A stretch of DNA of 64,000 bases from Euglena gracilis (taxonomy: Eukaryota; Euglenozoa; Euglenophyceae; Euglenales; Euglenaceae): the NCBI GenBank assembly GCA_900893395.1, contig CAAHFI010191642.1, positions 1-64,000 of the forward strand, written 5' to 3'. Shown one piece after another: positions 12,301-27,300 of the stretch. The stretch's first letter is position 1; each line of letters starts with the position of its first letter. A model generated the notes under the pieces. The model did not search any database, was not told the origin of the DNA, and worked only from the letters and a program-made list of their open reading frames with translations. The position numbers and the translations under genes were made by a program.

Positions 12301-15300
12301 ATCTAGTGACCCCTGAAGGGCTCAAACAAGTCCTAAAGGGTGCGAGAATCGATTTTTAGGCAACTCTTACGCTCAAAAAGGCCGTCTTAGGTGCCCGGGA
12401 CCATGGGTACCGGCTGGGCTGGCTGGGTGCCAAAAACAGTGTTTCCTGGCACATAAGGTTCAGACATATTCCCGCCATTGGATCCCTTTTGTTAGTGATA
12501 TTTTGAGATCACGTAGGATCTAGTGACCCCTGAAGGGCTCAAACAAGTCCTAAAGGGTGCGAGAATCGATTTTTAGGCAACTCTTACGCTCAAAAAGGCC
12601 GTCTTAGGTGCCCGGGACCATGGGTACCGGCTGGGCTGGCTGGGTGCCAAAAACAGTGTTTCCTGGCACATAAGGTTCAGACATATTCCCGCCATTGGAT
12701 CCCTTTTGTTAGTGATATTTTGAGATCACGTAGGATCTAGTGACCCCTGAAGGGCTCAAACAAGTCCTAAAGGGTGCGAGAATCGATTTTTAGGCAACTC
12801 TTACGCTCAAAAAGGCCGTCTTAGGTGCCCGGGACCATGGGTACCGGCTGGGCTGGCTGGGTGCCAAAAACAGTGTTTCCTGGCACATAAGGTTCAGACA
12901 TATTCCCGCCATTGGATCCCTTTTGTTAGTGATATTTTGAGATCACGTAGGATCTAGTGACCCCTGAAGGGCTCAAACAAGTCCTAAAGGGTGCGAGAAT
13001 CGATTTTTAGGCAACTCTTACGCTCAAAAAGGCCGTCTTAGGTGCCCGGGACCATGGGTACCGGCTGGGCTGGCTGGGTGCCAAAAACAGTGTTTCCTGG
13101 CACATAAGGTTCAGACATATTCCCGCCATTGGATCCCTTTTGTTAGTGATATTTTGAGATCACGTAGGATCTAGTGACCCCTGAAGGGCTCAAACAAGTC
13201 CTAAAGGGTGCGAGAATCGATTTTTAGGCAACTCTTACGCTCAAAAAGGCCGTCTTAGGTGCCCGGGACCATGGGTACCGGCTGGGCTGGCTGGGTGCCA
13301 AAAACAGTGTTTCCTGGCACATAAGGTTCAGACATATTCCCGCCATTGGATCCCTTTTGTTAGTGATATTTTGAGATCACGTAGGATCTAGTGACCCCTG
13401 AAGGGCTCAAACAAGTCCTAAAGGGTGCGAGAATCGATTTTTAGGCAACTCTTACGCTCAAAAAGGCCGTCTTAGGTGCCCGGGACCATGGGTACCGGCT
13501 GGGCTGGCTGGGTGCCAAAAACAGTGTTTCCTGGCACATAAGGTTCAGACATATTCCCGCCATTGGATCCCTTTTGTTAGTGATATTTTGAGATCACGTA
13601 GGATCTAGTGACCCCTGAAGGGCTCAAACAAGTCCTAAAGGGTGCGAGAATCGATTTTTAGGCAACTCTTACGCTCAAAAAGGCCGTCTTAGGTGCCCGG
13701 GACCATGGGTACCGGCTGGGCTGGCTGGGTGCCAAAAACAGTGTTTCCTGGCACATAAGGTTCAGACATATTCCCGCCATTGGATCCCTTTTGTTAGTGA
13801 TATTTTGAGATCACGTAGGATCTAGTGACCCCTGAAGGGCTCAAACAAGTCCTAAAGGGTGCGAGAATCGATTTTTAGGCAACTCTTACGCTCAAAAAGG
13901 CCGTCTTAGGTGCCCGGGACCATGGGTACCGGCTGGGCTGGCTGGGTGCCAAAAACAGTGTTTCCTGGCACATAAGGTTCAGACATATTCCCGCCATTGG
14001 ATCCCTTTTGTTAGTGATATTTTGAGATCACGTAGGATCTAGTGACCCCTGAAGGGCTCAAACAAGTCCTAAAGGGTGCGAGAATCGATTTTTAGGCAAC
14101 TCTTACGCTCAAAAAGGCCGTCTTAGGTGCCCGGGACCATGGGTACCGGCTGGGCTGGCTGGGTGCCAAAAACAGTGTTTCCTGGCACATAAGGTTCAGA
14201 CATATTCCCGCCATTGGATCCCTTTTGTTAGTGATATTTTGAGATCACGTAGGATCTAGTGACCCCTGAAGGGCTCAAACAAGTCCTAAAGGGTGCGAGA
14301 ATCGATTTTTAGGCAACTCTTACGCTCAAAAAGGCCGTCTTAGGTGCCCGGGACCATGGGTACCGGCTGGGCTGGCTGGGTGCCAAAAACAGTGTTTCCT
14401 GGCACATAAGGTTCAGACATATTCCCGCCATTGGATCCCTTTTGTTAGTGATATTTTGAGATCACGTAGGATCTAGTGACCCCTGAAGGGCTCAAACAAG
14501 TCCTAAAGGGTGCGAGAATCGATTTTTAGGCAACTCTTACGCTCAAAAAGGCCGTCTTAGGTGCCCGGGACCATGGGTACCGGCTGGGCTGGCTGGGTGC
14601 CAAAAACAGTGTTTCCTGGCACATAAGGTTCAGACATATTCCCGCCATTGGATCCCTTTTGTTAGTGATATTTTGAGATCACGTAGGATCTAGTGACCCC
14701 TGAAGGGCTCAAACAAGTCCTAAAGGGTGCGAGAATCGATTTTTAGGCAACTCTTACGCTCAAAAAGGCCGTCTTAGGTGCCCGGGACCATGGGTACCGG
14801 CTGGGCTGGCTGGGTGCCAAAAACAGTGTTTCCTGGCACATAAGGTTCAGACATATTCCCGCCATTGGATCCCTTTTGTTAGTGATATTTTGAGATCACG
14901 TAGGATCTAGTGACCCCTGAAGGGCTCAAACAAGTCCTAAAGGGTGCGAGAATCGATTTTTAGGCAACTCTTACGCTCAAAAAGGCCGTCTTAGGTGCCC
15001 GGGACCATGGGTACCGGCTGGGCTGGCTGGGTGCCAAAAACAGTGTTTCCTGGCACATAAGGTTCAGACATATTCCCGCCATTGGATCCCTTTTGTTAGT
15101 GATATTTTGAGATCACGTAGGATCTAGTGACCCCTGAAGGGCTCAAACAAGTCCTAAAGGGTGCGAGAATCGATTTTTAGGCAACTCTTACGCTCAAAAA
15201 GGCCGTCTTAGGTGCCCGGGACCATGGGTACCGGCTGGGCTGGCTGGGTGCCAAAAACAGTGTTTCCTGGCACATAAGGTTCAGACATATTCCCGCCATT

Positions 15301-18300
15301 GGATCCCTTTTGTTAGTGATATTTTGAGATCACGTAGGATCTAGTGACCCCTGAAGGGCTCAAACAAGTCCTAAAGGGTGCGAGAATCGATTTTTAGGCA
15401 ACTCTTACGCTCAAAAAGGCCGTCTTAGGTGCCCGGGACCATGGGTACCGGCTGGGCTGGCTGGGTGCCAAAAACAGTGTTTCCTGGCACATAAGGTTCA
15501 GACATATTCCCGCCATTGGATCCCTTTTGTTAGTGATATTTTGAGATCACGTAGGATCTAGTGACCCCTGAAGGGCTCAAACAAGTCCTAAAGGGTGCGA
15601 GAATCGATTTTTAGGCAACTCTTACGCTCAAAAAGGCCGTCTTAGGTGCCCGGGACCATGGGTACCGGCTGGGCTGGCTGGGTGCCAAAAACAGTGTTTC
15701 CTGGCACATAAGGTTCAGACATATTCCCGCCATTGGATCCCTTTTGTTAGTGATATTTTGAGATCACGTAGGATCTAGTGACCCCTGAAGGGCTCAAACA
15801 AGTCCTAAAGGGTGCGAGAATCGATTTTTAGGCAACTCTTACGCTCAAAAAGGCCGTCTTAGGTGCCCGGGACCATGGGTACCGGCTGGGCTGGCTGGGT
15901 GCCAAAAACAGTGTTTCCTGGCACATAAGGTTCAGACATATTCCCGCCATTGGATCCCTTTTGTTAGTGATATTTTGAGATCACGTAGGATCTAGTGACC
16001 CCTGAAGGGCTCAAACAAGTCCTAAAGGGTGCGAGAATCGATTTTTAGGCAACTCTTACGCTCAAAAAGGCCGTCTTAGGTGCCCGGGACCATGGGTACC
16101 GGCTGGGCTGGCTGGGTGCCAAAAACAGTGTTTCCTGGCACATAAGGTTCAGACATATTCCCGCCATTGGATCCCTTTTGTTAGTGATATTTTGAGATCA
16201 CGTAGGATCTAGTGACCCCTGAAGGGCTCAAACAAGTCCTAAAGGGTGCGAGAATCGATTTTTAGGCAACTCTTACGCTCAAAAAGGCCGTCTTAGGTGC
16301 CCGGGACCATGGGTACCGGCTGGGCTGGCTGGGTGCCAAAAACAGTGTTTCCTGGCACATAAGGTTCAGACATATTCCCGCCATTGGATCCCTTTTGTTA
16401 GTGATATTTTGAGATCACGTAGGATCTAGTGACCCCTGAAGGGCTCAAACAAGTCCTAAAGGGTGCGAGAATCGATTTTTAGGCAACTCTTACGCTCAAA
16501 AAGGCCGTCTTAGGTGCCCGGGACCATGGGTACCGGCTGGGCTGGCTGGGTGCCAAAAACAGTGTTTCCTGGCACATAAGGTTCAGACATATTCCCGCCA
16601 TTGGATCCCTTTTGTTAGTGATATTTTGAGATCACGTAGGATCTAGTGACCCCTGAAGGGCTCAAACAAGTCCTAAAGGGTGCGAGAATCGATTTTTAGG
16701 CAACTCTTACGCTCAAAAAGGCCGTCTTAGGTGCCCGGGACCATGGGTACCGGCTGGGCTGGCTGGGTGCCAAAAACAGTGTTTCCTGGCACATAAGGTT
16801 CAGACATATTCCCGCCATTGGATCCCTTTTGTTAGTGATATTTTGAGATCACGTAGGATCTAGTGACCCCTGAAGGGCTCAAACAAGTCCTAAAGGGTGC
16901 GAGAATCGATTTTTAGGCAACTCTTACGCTCAAAAAGGCCGTCTTAGGTGCCCGGGACCATGGGTACCGGCTGGGCTGGCTGGGTGCCAAAAACAGTGTT
17001 TCCTGGCACATAAGGTTCAGACATATTCCCGCCATTGGATCCCTTTTGTTAGTGATATTTTGAGATCACGTAGGATCTAGTGACCCCTGAAGGGCTCAAA
17101 CAAGTCCTAAAGGGTGCGAGAATCGATTTTTAGGCAACTCTTACGCTCAAAAAGGCCGTCTTAGGTGCCCGGGACCATGGGTACCGGCTGGGCTGGCTGG
17201 GTGCCAAAAACAGTGTTTCCTGGCACATAAGGTTCAGACATATTCCCGCCATTGGATCCCTTTTGTTAGTGATATTTTGAGATCACGTAGGATCTAGTGA
17301 CCCCTGAAGGGCTCAAACAAGTCCTAAAGGGTGCGAGAATCGATTTTTAGGCAACTCTTACGCTCAAAAAGGCCGTCTTAGGTGCCCGGGACCATGGGTA
17401 CCGGCTGGGCTGGCTGGGTGCCAAAAACAGTGTTTCCTGGCACATAAGGTTCAGACATATTCCCGCCATTGGATCCCTTTTGTTAGTGATATTTTGAGAT
17501 CACGTAGGATCTAGTGACCCCTGAAGGGCTCAAACAAGTCCTAAAGGGTGCGAGAATCGATTTTTAGGCAACTCTTACGCTCAAAAAGGCCGTCTTAGGT
17601 GCCCGGGACCATGGGTACCGGCTGGGCTGGCTGGGTGCCAAAAACAGTGTTTCCTGGCACATAAGGTTCAGACATATTCCCGCCATTGGATCCCTTTTGT
17701 TAGTGATATTTTGAGATCACGTAGGATCTAGTGACCCCTGAAGGGCTCAAACAAGTCCTAAAGGGTGCGAGAATCGATTTTTAGGCAACTCTTACGCTCA
17801 AAAAGGCCGTCTTAGGTGCCCGGGACCATGGGTACCGGCTGGGCTGGCTGGGTGCCAAAAACAGTGTTTCCTGGCACATAAGGTTCAGACATATTCCCGC
17901 CATTGGATCCCTTTTGTTAGTGATATTTTGAGATCACGTAGGATCTAGTGACCCCTGAAGGGCTCAAACAAGTCCTAAAGGGTGCGAGAATCGATTTTTA
18001 GGCAACTCTTACGCTCAAAAAGGCCGTCTTAGGTGCCCGGGACCATGGGTACCGGCTGGGCTGGCTGGGTGCCAAAAACAGTGTTTCCTGGCACATAAGG
18101 TTCAGACATATTCCCGCCATTGGATCCCTTTTGTTAGTGATATTTTGAGATCACGTAGGATCTAGTGACCCCTGAAGGGCTCAAACAAGTCCTAAAGGGT
18201 GCGAGAATCGATTTTTAGGCAACTCTTACGCTCAAAAAGGCCGTCTTAGGTGCCCGGGACCATGGGTACCGGCTGGGCTGGCTGGGTGCCAAAAACAGTG

Positions 18301-21300
18301 TTTCCTGGCACATAAGGTTCAGACATATTCCCGCCATTGGATCCCTTTTGTTAGTGATATTTTGAGATCACGTAGGATCTAGTGACCCCTGAAGGGCTCA
18401 AACAAGTCCTAAAGGGTGCGAGAATCGATTTTTAGGCAACTCTTACGCTCAAAAAGGCCGTCTTAGGTGCCCGGGACCATGGGTACCGGCTGGGCTGGCT
18501 GGGTGCCAAAAACAGTGTTTCCTGGCACATAAGGTTCAGACATATTCCCGCCATTGGATCCCTTTTGTTAGTGATATTTTGAGATCACGTAGGATCTAGT
18601 GACCCCTGAAGGGCTCAAACAAGTCCTAAAGGGTGCGAGAATCGATTTTTAGGCAACTCTTACGCTCAAAAAGGCCGTCTTAGGTGCCCGGGACCATGGG
18701 TACCGGCTGGGCTGGCTGGGTGCCAAAAACAGTGTTTCCTGGCACATAAGGTTCAGACATATTCCCGCCATTGGATCCCTTTTGTTAGTGATATTTTGAG
18801 ATCACGTAGGATCTAGTGACCCCTGAAGGGCTCAAACAAGTCCTAAAGGGTGCGAGAATCGATTTTTAGGCAACTCTTACGCTCAAAAAGGCCGTCTTAG
18901 GTGCCCGGGACCATGGGTACCGGCTGGGCTGGCTGGGTGCCAAAAACAGTGTTTCCTGGCACATAAGGTTCAGACATATTCCCGCCATTGGATCCCTTTT
19001 GTTAGTGATATTTTGAGATCACGTAGGATCTAGTGACCCCTGAAGGGCTCAAACAAGTCCTAAAGGGTGCGAGAATCGATTTTTAGGCAACTCTTACGCT
19101 CAAAAAGGCCGTCTTAGGTGCCCGGGACCATGGGTACCGGCTGGGCTGGCTGGGTGCCAAAAACAGTGTTTCCTGGCACATAAGGTTCAGACATATTCCC
19201 GCCATTGGATCCCTTTTGTTAGTGATATTTTGAGATCACGTAGGATCTAGTGACCCCTGAAGGGCTCAAACAAGTCCTAAAGGGTGCGAGAATCGATTTT
19301 TAGGCAACTCTTACGCTCAAAAAGGCCGTCTTAGGTGCCCGGGACCATGGGTACCGGCTGGGCTGGCTGGGTGCCAAAAACAGTGTTTCCTGGCACATAA
19401 GGTTCAGACATATTCCCGCCATTGGATCCCTTTTGTTAGTGATATTTTGAGATCACGTAGGATCTAGTGACCCCTGAAGGGCTCAAACAAGTCCTAAAGG
19501 GTGCGAGAATCGATTTTTAGGCAACTCTTACGCTCAAAAAGGCCGTCTTAGGTGCCCGGGACCATGGGTACCGGCTGGGCTGGCTGGGTGCCAAAAACAG
19601 TGTTTCCTGGCACATAAGGTTCAGACATATTCCCGCCATTGGATCCCTTTTGTTAGTGATATTTTGAGATCACGTAGGATCTAGTGACCCCTGAAGGGCT
19701 CAAACAAGTCCTAAAGGGTGCGAGAATCGATTTTTAGGCAACTCTTACGCTCAAAAAGGCCGTCTTAGGTGCCCGGGACCATGGGTACCGGCTGGGCTGG
19801 CTGGGTGCCAAAAACAGTGTTTCCTGGCACATAAGGTTCAGACATATTCCCGCCATTGGATCCCTTTTGTTAGTGATATTTTGAGATCACGTAGGATCTA
19901 GTGACCCCTGAAGGGCTCAAACAAGTCCTAAAGGGTGCGAGAATCGATTTTTAGGCAACTCTTACGCTCAAAAAGGCCGTCTTAGGTGCCCGGGACCATG
20001 GGTACCGGCTGGGCTGGCTGGGTGCCAAAAACAGTGTTTCCTGGCACATAAGGTTCAGACATATTCCCGCCATTGGATCCCTTTTGTTAGTGATATTTTG
20101 AGATCACGTAGGATCTAGTGACCCCTGAAGGGCTCAAACAAGTCCTAAAGGGTGCGAGAATCGATTTTTAGGCAACTCTTACGCTCAAAAAGGCCGTCTT
20201 AGGTGCCCGGGACCATGGGTACCGGCTGGGCTGGCTGGGTGCCAAAAACAGTGTTTCCTGGCACATAAGGTTCAGACATATTCCCGCCATTGGATCCCTT
20301 TTGTTAGTGATATTTTGAGATCACGTAGGATCTAGTGACCCCTGAAGGGCTCAAACAAGTCCTAAAGGGTGCGAGAATCGATTTTTAGGCAACTCTTACG
20401 CTCAAAAAGGCCGTCTTAGGTGCCCGGGACCATGGGTACCGGCTGGGCTGGCTGGGTGCCAAAAACAGTGTTTCCTGGCACATAAGGTTCAGACATATTC
20501 CCGCCATTGGATCCCTTTTGTTAGTGATATTTTGAGATCACGTAGGATCTAGTGACCCCTGAAGGGCTCAAACAAGTCCTAAAGGGTGCGAGAATCGATT
20601 TTTAGGCAACTCTTACGCTCAAAAAGGCCGTCTTAGGTGCCCGGGACCATGGGTACCGGCTGGGCTGGCTGGGTGCCAAAAACAGTGTTTCCTGGCACAT
20701 AAGGTTCAGACATATTCCCGCCATTGGATCCCTTTTGTTAGTGATATTTTGAGATCACGTAGGATCTAGTGACCCCTGAAGGGCTCAAACAAGTCCTAAA
20801 GGGTGCGAGAATCGATTTTTAGGCAACTCTTACGCTCAAAAAGGCCGTCTTAGGTGCCCGGGACCATGGGTACCGGCTGGGCTGGCTGGGTGCCAAAAAC
20901 AGTGTTTCCTGGCACATAAGGTTCAGACATATTCCCGCCATTGGATCCCTTTTGTTAGTGATATTTTGAGATCACGTAGGATCTAGTGACCCCTGAAGGG
21001 CTCAAACAAGTCCTAAAGGGTGCGAGAATCGATTTTTAGGCAACTCTTACGCTCAAAAAGGCCGTCTTAGGTGCCCGGGACCATGGGTACCGGCTGGGCT
21101 GGCTGGGTGCCAAAAACAGTGTTTCCTGGCACATAAGGTTCAGACATATTCCCGCCATTGGATCCCTTTTGTTAGTGATATTTTGAGATCACGTAGGATC
21201 TAGTGACCCCTGAAGGGCTCAAACAAGTCCTAAAGGGTGCGAGAATCGATTTTTAGGCAACTCTTACGCTCAAAAAGGCCGTCTTAGGTGCCCGGGACCA

Positions 21301-24300
21301 TGGGTACCGGCTGGGCTGGCTGGGTGCCAAAAACAGTGTTTCCTGGCACATAAGGTTCAGACATATTCCCGCCATTGGATCCCTTTTGTTAGTGATATTT
21401 TGAGATCACGTAGGATCTAGTGACCCCTGAAGGGCTCAAACAAGTCCTAAAGGGTGCGAGAATCGATTTTTAGGCAACTCTTACGCTCAAAAAGGCCGTC
21501 TTAGGTGCCCGGGACCATGGGTACCGGCTGGGCTGGCTGGGTGCCAAAAACAGTGTTTCCTGGCACATAAGGTTCAGACATATTCCCGCCATTGGATCCC
21601 TTTTGTTAGTGATATTTTGAGATCACGTAGGATCTAGTGACCCCTGAAGGGCTCAAACAAGTCCTAAAGGGTGCGAGAATCGATTTTTAGGCAACTCTTA
21701 CGCTCAAAAAGGCCGTCTTAGGTGCCCGGGACCATGGGTACCGGCTGGGCTGGCTGGGTGCCAAAAACAGTGTTTCCTGGCACATAAGGTTCAGACATAT
21801 TCCCGCCATTGGATCCCTTTTGTTAGTGATATTTTGAGATCACGTAGGATCTAGTGACCCCTGAAGGGCTCAAACAAGTCCTAAAGGGTGCGAGAATCGA
21901 TTTTTAGGCAACTCTTACGCTCAAAAAGGCCGTCTTAGGTGCCCGGGACCATGGGTACCGGCTGGGCTGGCTGGGTGCCAAAAACAGTGTTTCCTGGCAC
22001 ATAAGGTTCAGACATATTCCCGCCATTGGATCCCTTTTGTTAGTGATATTTTGAGATCACGTAGGATCTAGTGACCCCTGAAGGGCTCAAACAAGTCCTA
22101 AAGGGTGCGAGAATCGATTTTTAGGCAACTCTTACGCTCAAAAAGGCCGTCTTAGGTGCCCGGGACCATGGGTACCGGCTGGGCTGGCTGGGTGCCAAAA
22201 ACAGTGTTTCCTGGCACATAAGGTTCAGACATATTCCCGCCATTGGATCCCTTTTGTTAGTGATATTTTGAGATCACGTAGGATCTAGTGACCCCTGAAG
22301 GGCTCAAACAAGTCCTAAAGGGTGCGAGAATCGATTTTTAGGCAACTCTTACGCTCAAAAAGGCCGTCTTAGGTGCCCGGGACCATGGGTACCGGCTGGG
22401 CTGGCTGGGTGCCAAAAACAGTGTTTCCTGGCACATAAGGTTCAGACATATTCCCGCCATTGGATCCCTTTTGTTAGTGATATTTTGAGATCACGTAGGA
22501 TCTAGTGACCCCTGAAGGGCTCAAACAAGTCCTAAAGGGTGCGAGAATCGATTTTTAGGCAACTCTTACGCTCAAAAAGGCCGTCTTAGGTGCCCGGGAC
22601 CATGGGTACCGGCTGGGCTGGCTGGGTGCCAAAAACAGTGTTTCCTGGCACATAAGGTTCAGACATATTCCCGCCATTGGATCCCTTTTGTTAGTGATAT
22701 TTTGAGATCACGTAGGATCTAGTGACCCCTGAAGGGCTCAAACAAGTCCTAAAGGGTGCGAGAATCGATTTTTAGGCAACTCTTACGCTCAAAAAGGCCG
22801 TCTTAGGTGCCCGGGACCATGGGTACCGGCTGGGCTGGCTGGGTGCCAAAAACAGTGTTTCCTGGCACATAAGGTTCAGACATATTCCCGCCATTGGATC
22901 CCTTTTGTTAGTGATATTTTGAGATCACGTAGGATCTAGTGACCCCTGAAGGGCTCAAACAAGTCCTAAAGGGTGCGAGAATCGATTTTTAGGCAACTCT
23001 TACGCTCAAAAAGGCCGTCTTAGGTGCCCGGGACCATGGGTACCGGCTGGGCTGGCTGGGTGCCAAAAACAGTGTTTCCTGGCACATAAGGTTCAGACAT
23101 ATTCCCGCCATTGGATCCCTTTTGTTAGTGATATTTTGAGATCACGTAGGATCTAGTGACCCCTGAAGGGCTCAAACAAGTCCTAAAGGGTGCGAGAATC
23201 GATTTTTAGGCAACTCTTACGCTCAAAAAGGCCGTCTTAGGTGCCCGGGACCATGGGTACCGGCTGGGCTGGCTGGGTGCCAAAAACAGTGTTTCCTGGC
23301 ACATAAGGTTCAGACATATTCCCGCCATTGGATCCCTTTTGTTAGTGATATTTTGAGATCACGTAGGATCTAGTGACCCCTGAAGGGCTCAAACAAGTCC
23401 TAAAGGGTGCGAGAATCGATTTTTAGGCAACTCTTACGCTCAAAAAGGCCGTCTTAGGTGCCCGGGACCATGGGTACCGGCTGGGCTGGCTGGGTGCCAA
23501 AAACAGTGTTTCCTGGCACATAAGGTTCAGACATATTCCCGCCATTGGATCCCTTTTGTTAGTGATATTTTGAGATCACGTAGGATCTAGTGACCCCTGA
23601 AGGGCTCAAACAAGTCCTAAAGGGTGCGAGAATCGATTTTTAGGCAACTCTTACGCTCAAAAAGGCCGTCTTAGGTGCCCGGGACCATGGGTACCGGCTG
23701 GGCTGGCTGGGTGCCAAAAACAGTGTTTCCTGGCACATAAGGTTCAGACATATTCCCGCCATTGGATCCCTTTTGTTAGTGATATTTTGAGATCACGTAG
23801 GATCTAGTGACCCCTGAAGGGCTCAAACAAGTCCTAAAGGGTGCGAGAATCGATTTTTAGGCAACTCTTACGCTCAAAAAGGCCGTCTTAGGTGCCCGGG
23901 ACCATGGGTACCGGCTGGGCTGGCTGGGTGCCAAAAACAGTGTTTCCTGGCACATAAGGTTCAGACATATTCCCGCCATTGGATCCCTTTTGTTAGTGAT
24001 ATTTTGAGATCACGTAGGATCTAGTGACCCCTGAAGGGCTCAAACAAGTCCTAAAGGGTGCGAGAATCGATTTTTAGGCAACTCTTACGCTCAAAAAGGC
24101 CGTCTTAGGTGCCCGGGACCATGGGTACCGGCTGGGCTGGCTGGGTGCCAAAAACAGTGTTTCCTGGCACATAAGGTTCAGACATATTCCCGCCATTGGA
24201 TCCCTTTTGTTAGTGATATTTTGAGATCACGTAGGATCTAGTGACCCCTGAAGGGCTCAAACAAGTCCTAAAGGGTGCGAGAATCGATTTTTAGGCAACT

Positions 24301-27300
24301 CTTACGCTCAAAAAGGCCGTCTTAGGTGCCCGGGACCATGGGTACCGGCTGGGCTGGCTGGGTGCCAAAAACAGTGTTTCCTGGCACATAAGGTTCAGAC
24401 ATATTCCCGCCATTGGATCCCTTTTGTTAGTGATATTTTGAGATCACGTAGGATCTAGTGACCCCTGAAGGGCTCAAACAAGTCCTAAAGGGTGCGAGAA
24501 TCGATTTTTAGGCAACTCTTACGCTCAAAAAGGCCGTCTTAGGTGCCCGGGACCATGGGTACCGGCTGGGCTGGCTGGGTGCCAAAAACAGTGTTTCCTG
24601 GCACATAAGGTTCAGACATATTCCCGCCATTGGATCCCTTTTGTTAGTGATATTTTGAGATCACGTAGGATCTAGTGACCCCTGAAGGGCTCAAACAAGT
24701 CCTAAAGGGTGCGAGAATCGATTTTTAGGCAACTCTTACGCTCAAAAAGGCCGTCTTAGGTGCCCGGGACCATGGGTACCGGCTGGGCTGGCTGGGTGCC
24801 AAAAACAGTGTTTCCTGGCACATAAGGTTCAGACATATTCCCGCCATTGGATCCCTTTTGTTAGTGATATTTTGAGATCACGTAGGATCTAGTGACCCCT
24901 GAAGGGCTCAAACAAGTCCTAAAGGGTGCGAGAATCGATTTTTAGGCAACTCTTACGCTCAAAAAGGCCGTCTTAGGTGCCCGGGACCATGGGTACCGGC
25001 TGGGCTGGCTGGGTGCCAAAAACAGTGTTTCCTGGCACATAAGGTTCAGACATATTCCCGCCATTGGATCCCTTTTGTTAGTGATATTTTGAGATCACGT
25101 AGGATCTAGTGACCCCTGAAGGGCTCAAACAAGTCCTAAAGGGTGCGAGAATCGATTTTTAGGCAACTCTTACGCTCAAAAAGGCCGTCTTAGGTGCCCG
25201 GGACCATGGGTACCGGCTGGGCTGGCTGGGTGCCAAAAACAGTGTTTCCTGGCACATAAGGTTCAGACATATTCCCGCCATTGGATCCCTTTTGTTAGTG
25301 ATATTTTGAGATCACGTAGGATCTAGTGACCCCTGAAGGGCTCAAACAAGTCCTAAAGGGTGCGAGAATCGATTTTTAGGCAACTCTTACGCTCAAAAAG
25401 GCCGTCTTAGGTGCCCGGGACCATGGGTACCGGCTGGGCTGGCTGGGTGCCAAAAACAGTGTTTCCTGGCACATAAGGTTCAGACATATTCCCGCCATTG
25501 GATCCCTTTTGTTAGTGATATTTTGAGATCACGTAGGATCTAGTGACCCCTGAAGGGCTCAAACAAGTCCTAAAGGGTGCGAGAATCGATTTTTAGGCAA
25601 CTCTTACGCTCAAAAAGGCCGTCTTAGGTGCCCGGGACCATGGGTACCGGCTGGGCTGGCTGGGTGCCAAAAACAGTGTTTCCTGGCACATAAGGTTCAG
25701 ACATATTCCCGCCATTGGATCCCTTTTGTTAGTGATATTTTGAGATCACGTAGGATCTAGTGACCCCTGAAGGGCTCAAACAAGTCCTAAAGGGTGCGAG
25801 AATCGATTTTTAGGCAACTCTTACGCTCAAAAAGGCCGTCTTAGGTGCCCGGGACCATGGGTACCGGCTGGGCTGGCTGGGTGCCAAAAACAGTGTTTCC
25901 TGGCACATAAGGTTCAGACATATTCCCGCCATTGGATCCCTTTTGTTAGTGATATTTTGAGATCACGTAGGATCTAGTGACCCCTGAAGGGCTCAAACAA
26001 GTCCTAAAGGGTGCGAGAATCGATTTTTAGGCAACTCTTACGCTCAAAAAGGCCGTCTTAGGTGCCCGGGACCATGGGTACCGGCTGGGCTGGCTGGGTG
26101 CCAAAAACAGTGTTTCCTGGCACATAAGGTTCAGACATATTCCCGCCATTGGATCCCTTTTGTTAGTGATATTTTGAGATCACGTAGGATCTAGTGACCC
26201 CTGAAGGGCTCAAACAAGTCCTAAAGGGTGCGAGAATCGATTTTTAGGCAACTCTTACGCTCAAAAAGGCCGTCTTAGGTGCCCGGGACCATGGGTACCG
26301 GCTGGGCTGGCTGGGTGCCAAAAACAGTGTTTCCTGGCACATAAGGTTCAGACATATTCCCGCCATTGGATCCCTTTTGTTAGTGATATTTTGAGATCAC
26401 GTAGGATCTAGTGACCCCTGAAGGGCTCAAACAAGTCCTAAAGGGTGCGAGAATCGATTTTTAGGCAACTCTTACGCTCAAAAAGGCCGTCTTAGGTGCC
26501 CGGGACCATGGGTACCGGCTGGGCTGGCTGGGTGCCAAAAACAGTGTTTCCTGGCACATAAGGTTCAGACATATTCCCGCCATTGGATCCCTTTTGTTAG
26601 TGATATTTTGAGATCACGTAGGATCTAGTGACCCCTGAAGGGCTCAAACAAGTCCTAAAGGGTGCGAGAATCGATTTTTAGGCAACTCTTACGCTCAAAA
26701 AGGCCGTCTTAGGTGCCCGGGACCATGGGTACCGGCTGGGCTGGCTGGGTGCCAAAAACAGTGTTTCCTGGCACATAAGGTTCAGACATATTCCCGCCAT
26801 TGGATCCCTTTTGTTAGTGATATTTTGAGATCACGTAGGATCTAGTGACCCCTGAAGGGCTCAAACAAGTCCTAAAGGGTGCGAGAATCGATTTTTAGGC
26901 AACTCTTACGCTCAAAAAGGCCGTCTTAGGTGCCCGGGACCATGGGTACCGGCTGGGCTGGCTGGGTGCCAAAAACAGTGTTTCCTGGCACATAAGGTTC
27001 AGACATATTCCCGCCATTGGATCCCTTTTGTTAGTGATATTTTGAGATCACGTAGGATCTAGTGACCCCTGAAGGGCTCAAACAAGTCCTAAAGGGTGCG
27101 AGAATCGATTTTTAGGCAACTCTTACGCTCAAAAAGGCCGTCTTAGGTGCCCGGGACCATGGGTACCGGCTGGGCTGGCTGGGTGCCAAAAACAGTGTTT
27201 CCTGGCACATAAGGTTCAGACATATTCCCGCCATTGGATCCCTTTTGTTAGTGATATTTTGAGATCACGTAGGATCTAGTGACCCCTGAAGGGCTCAAAC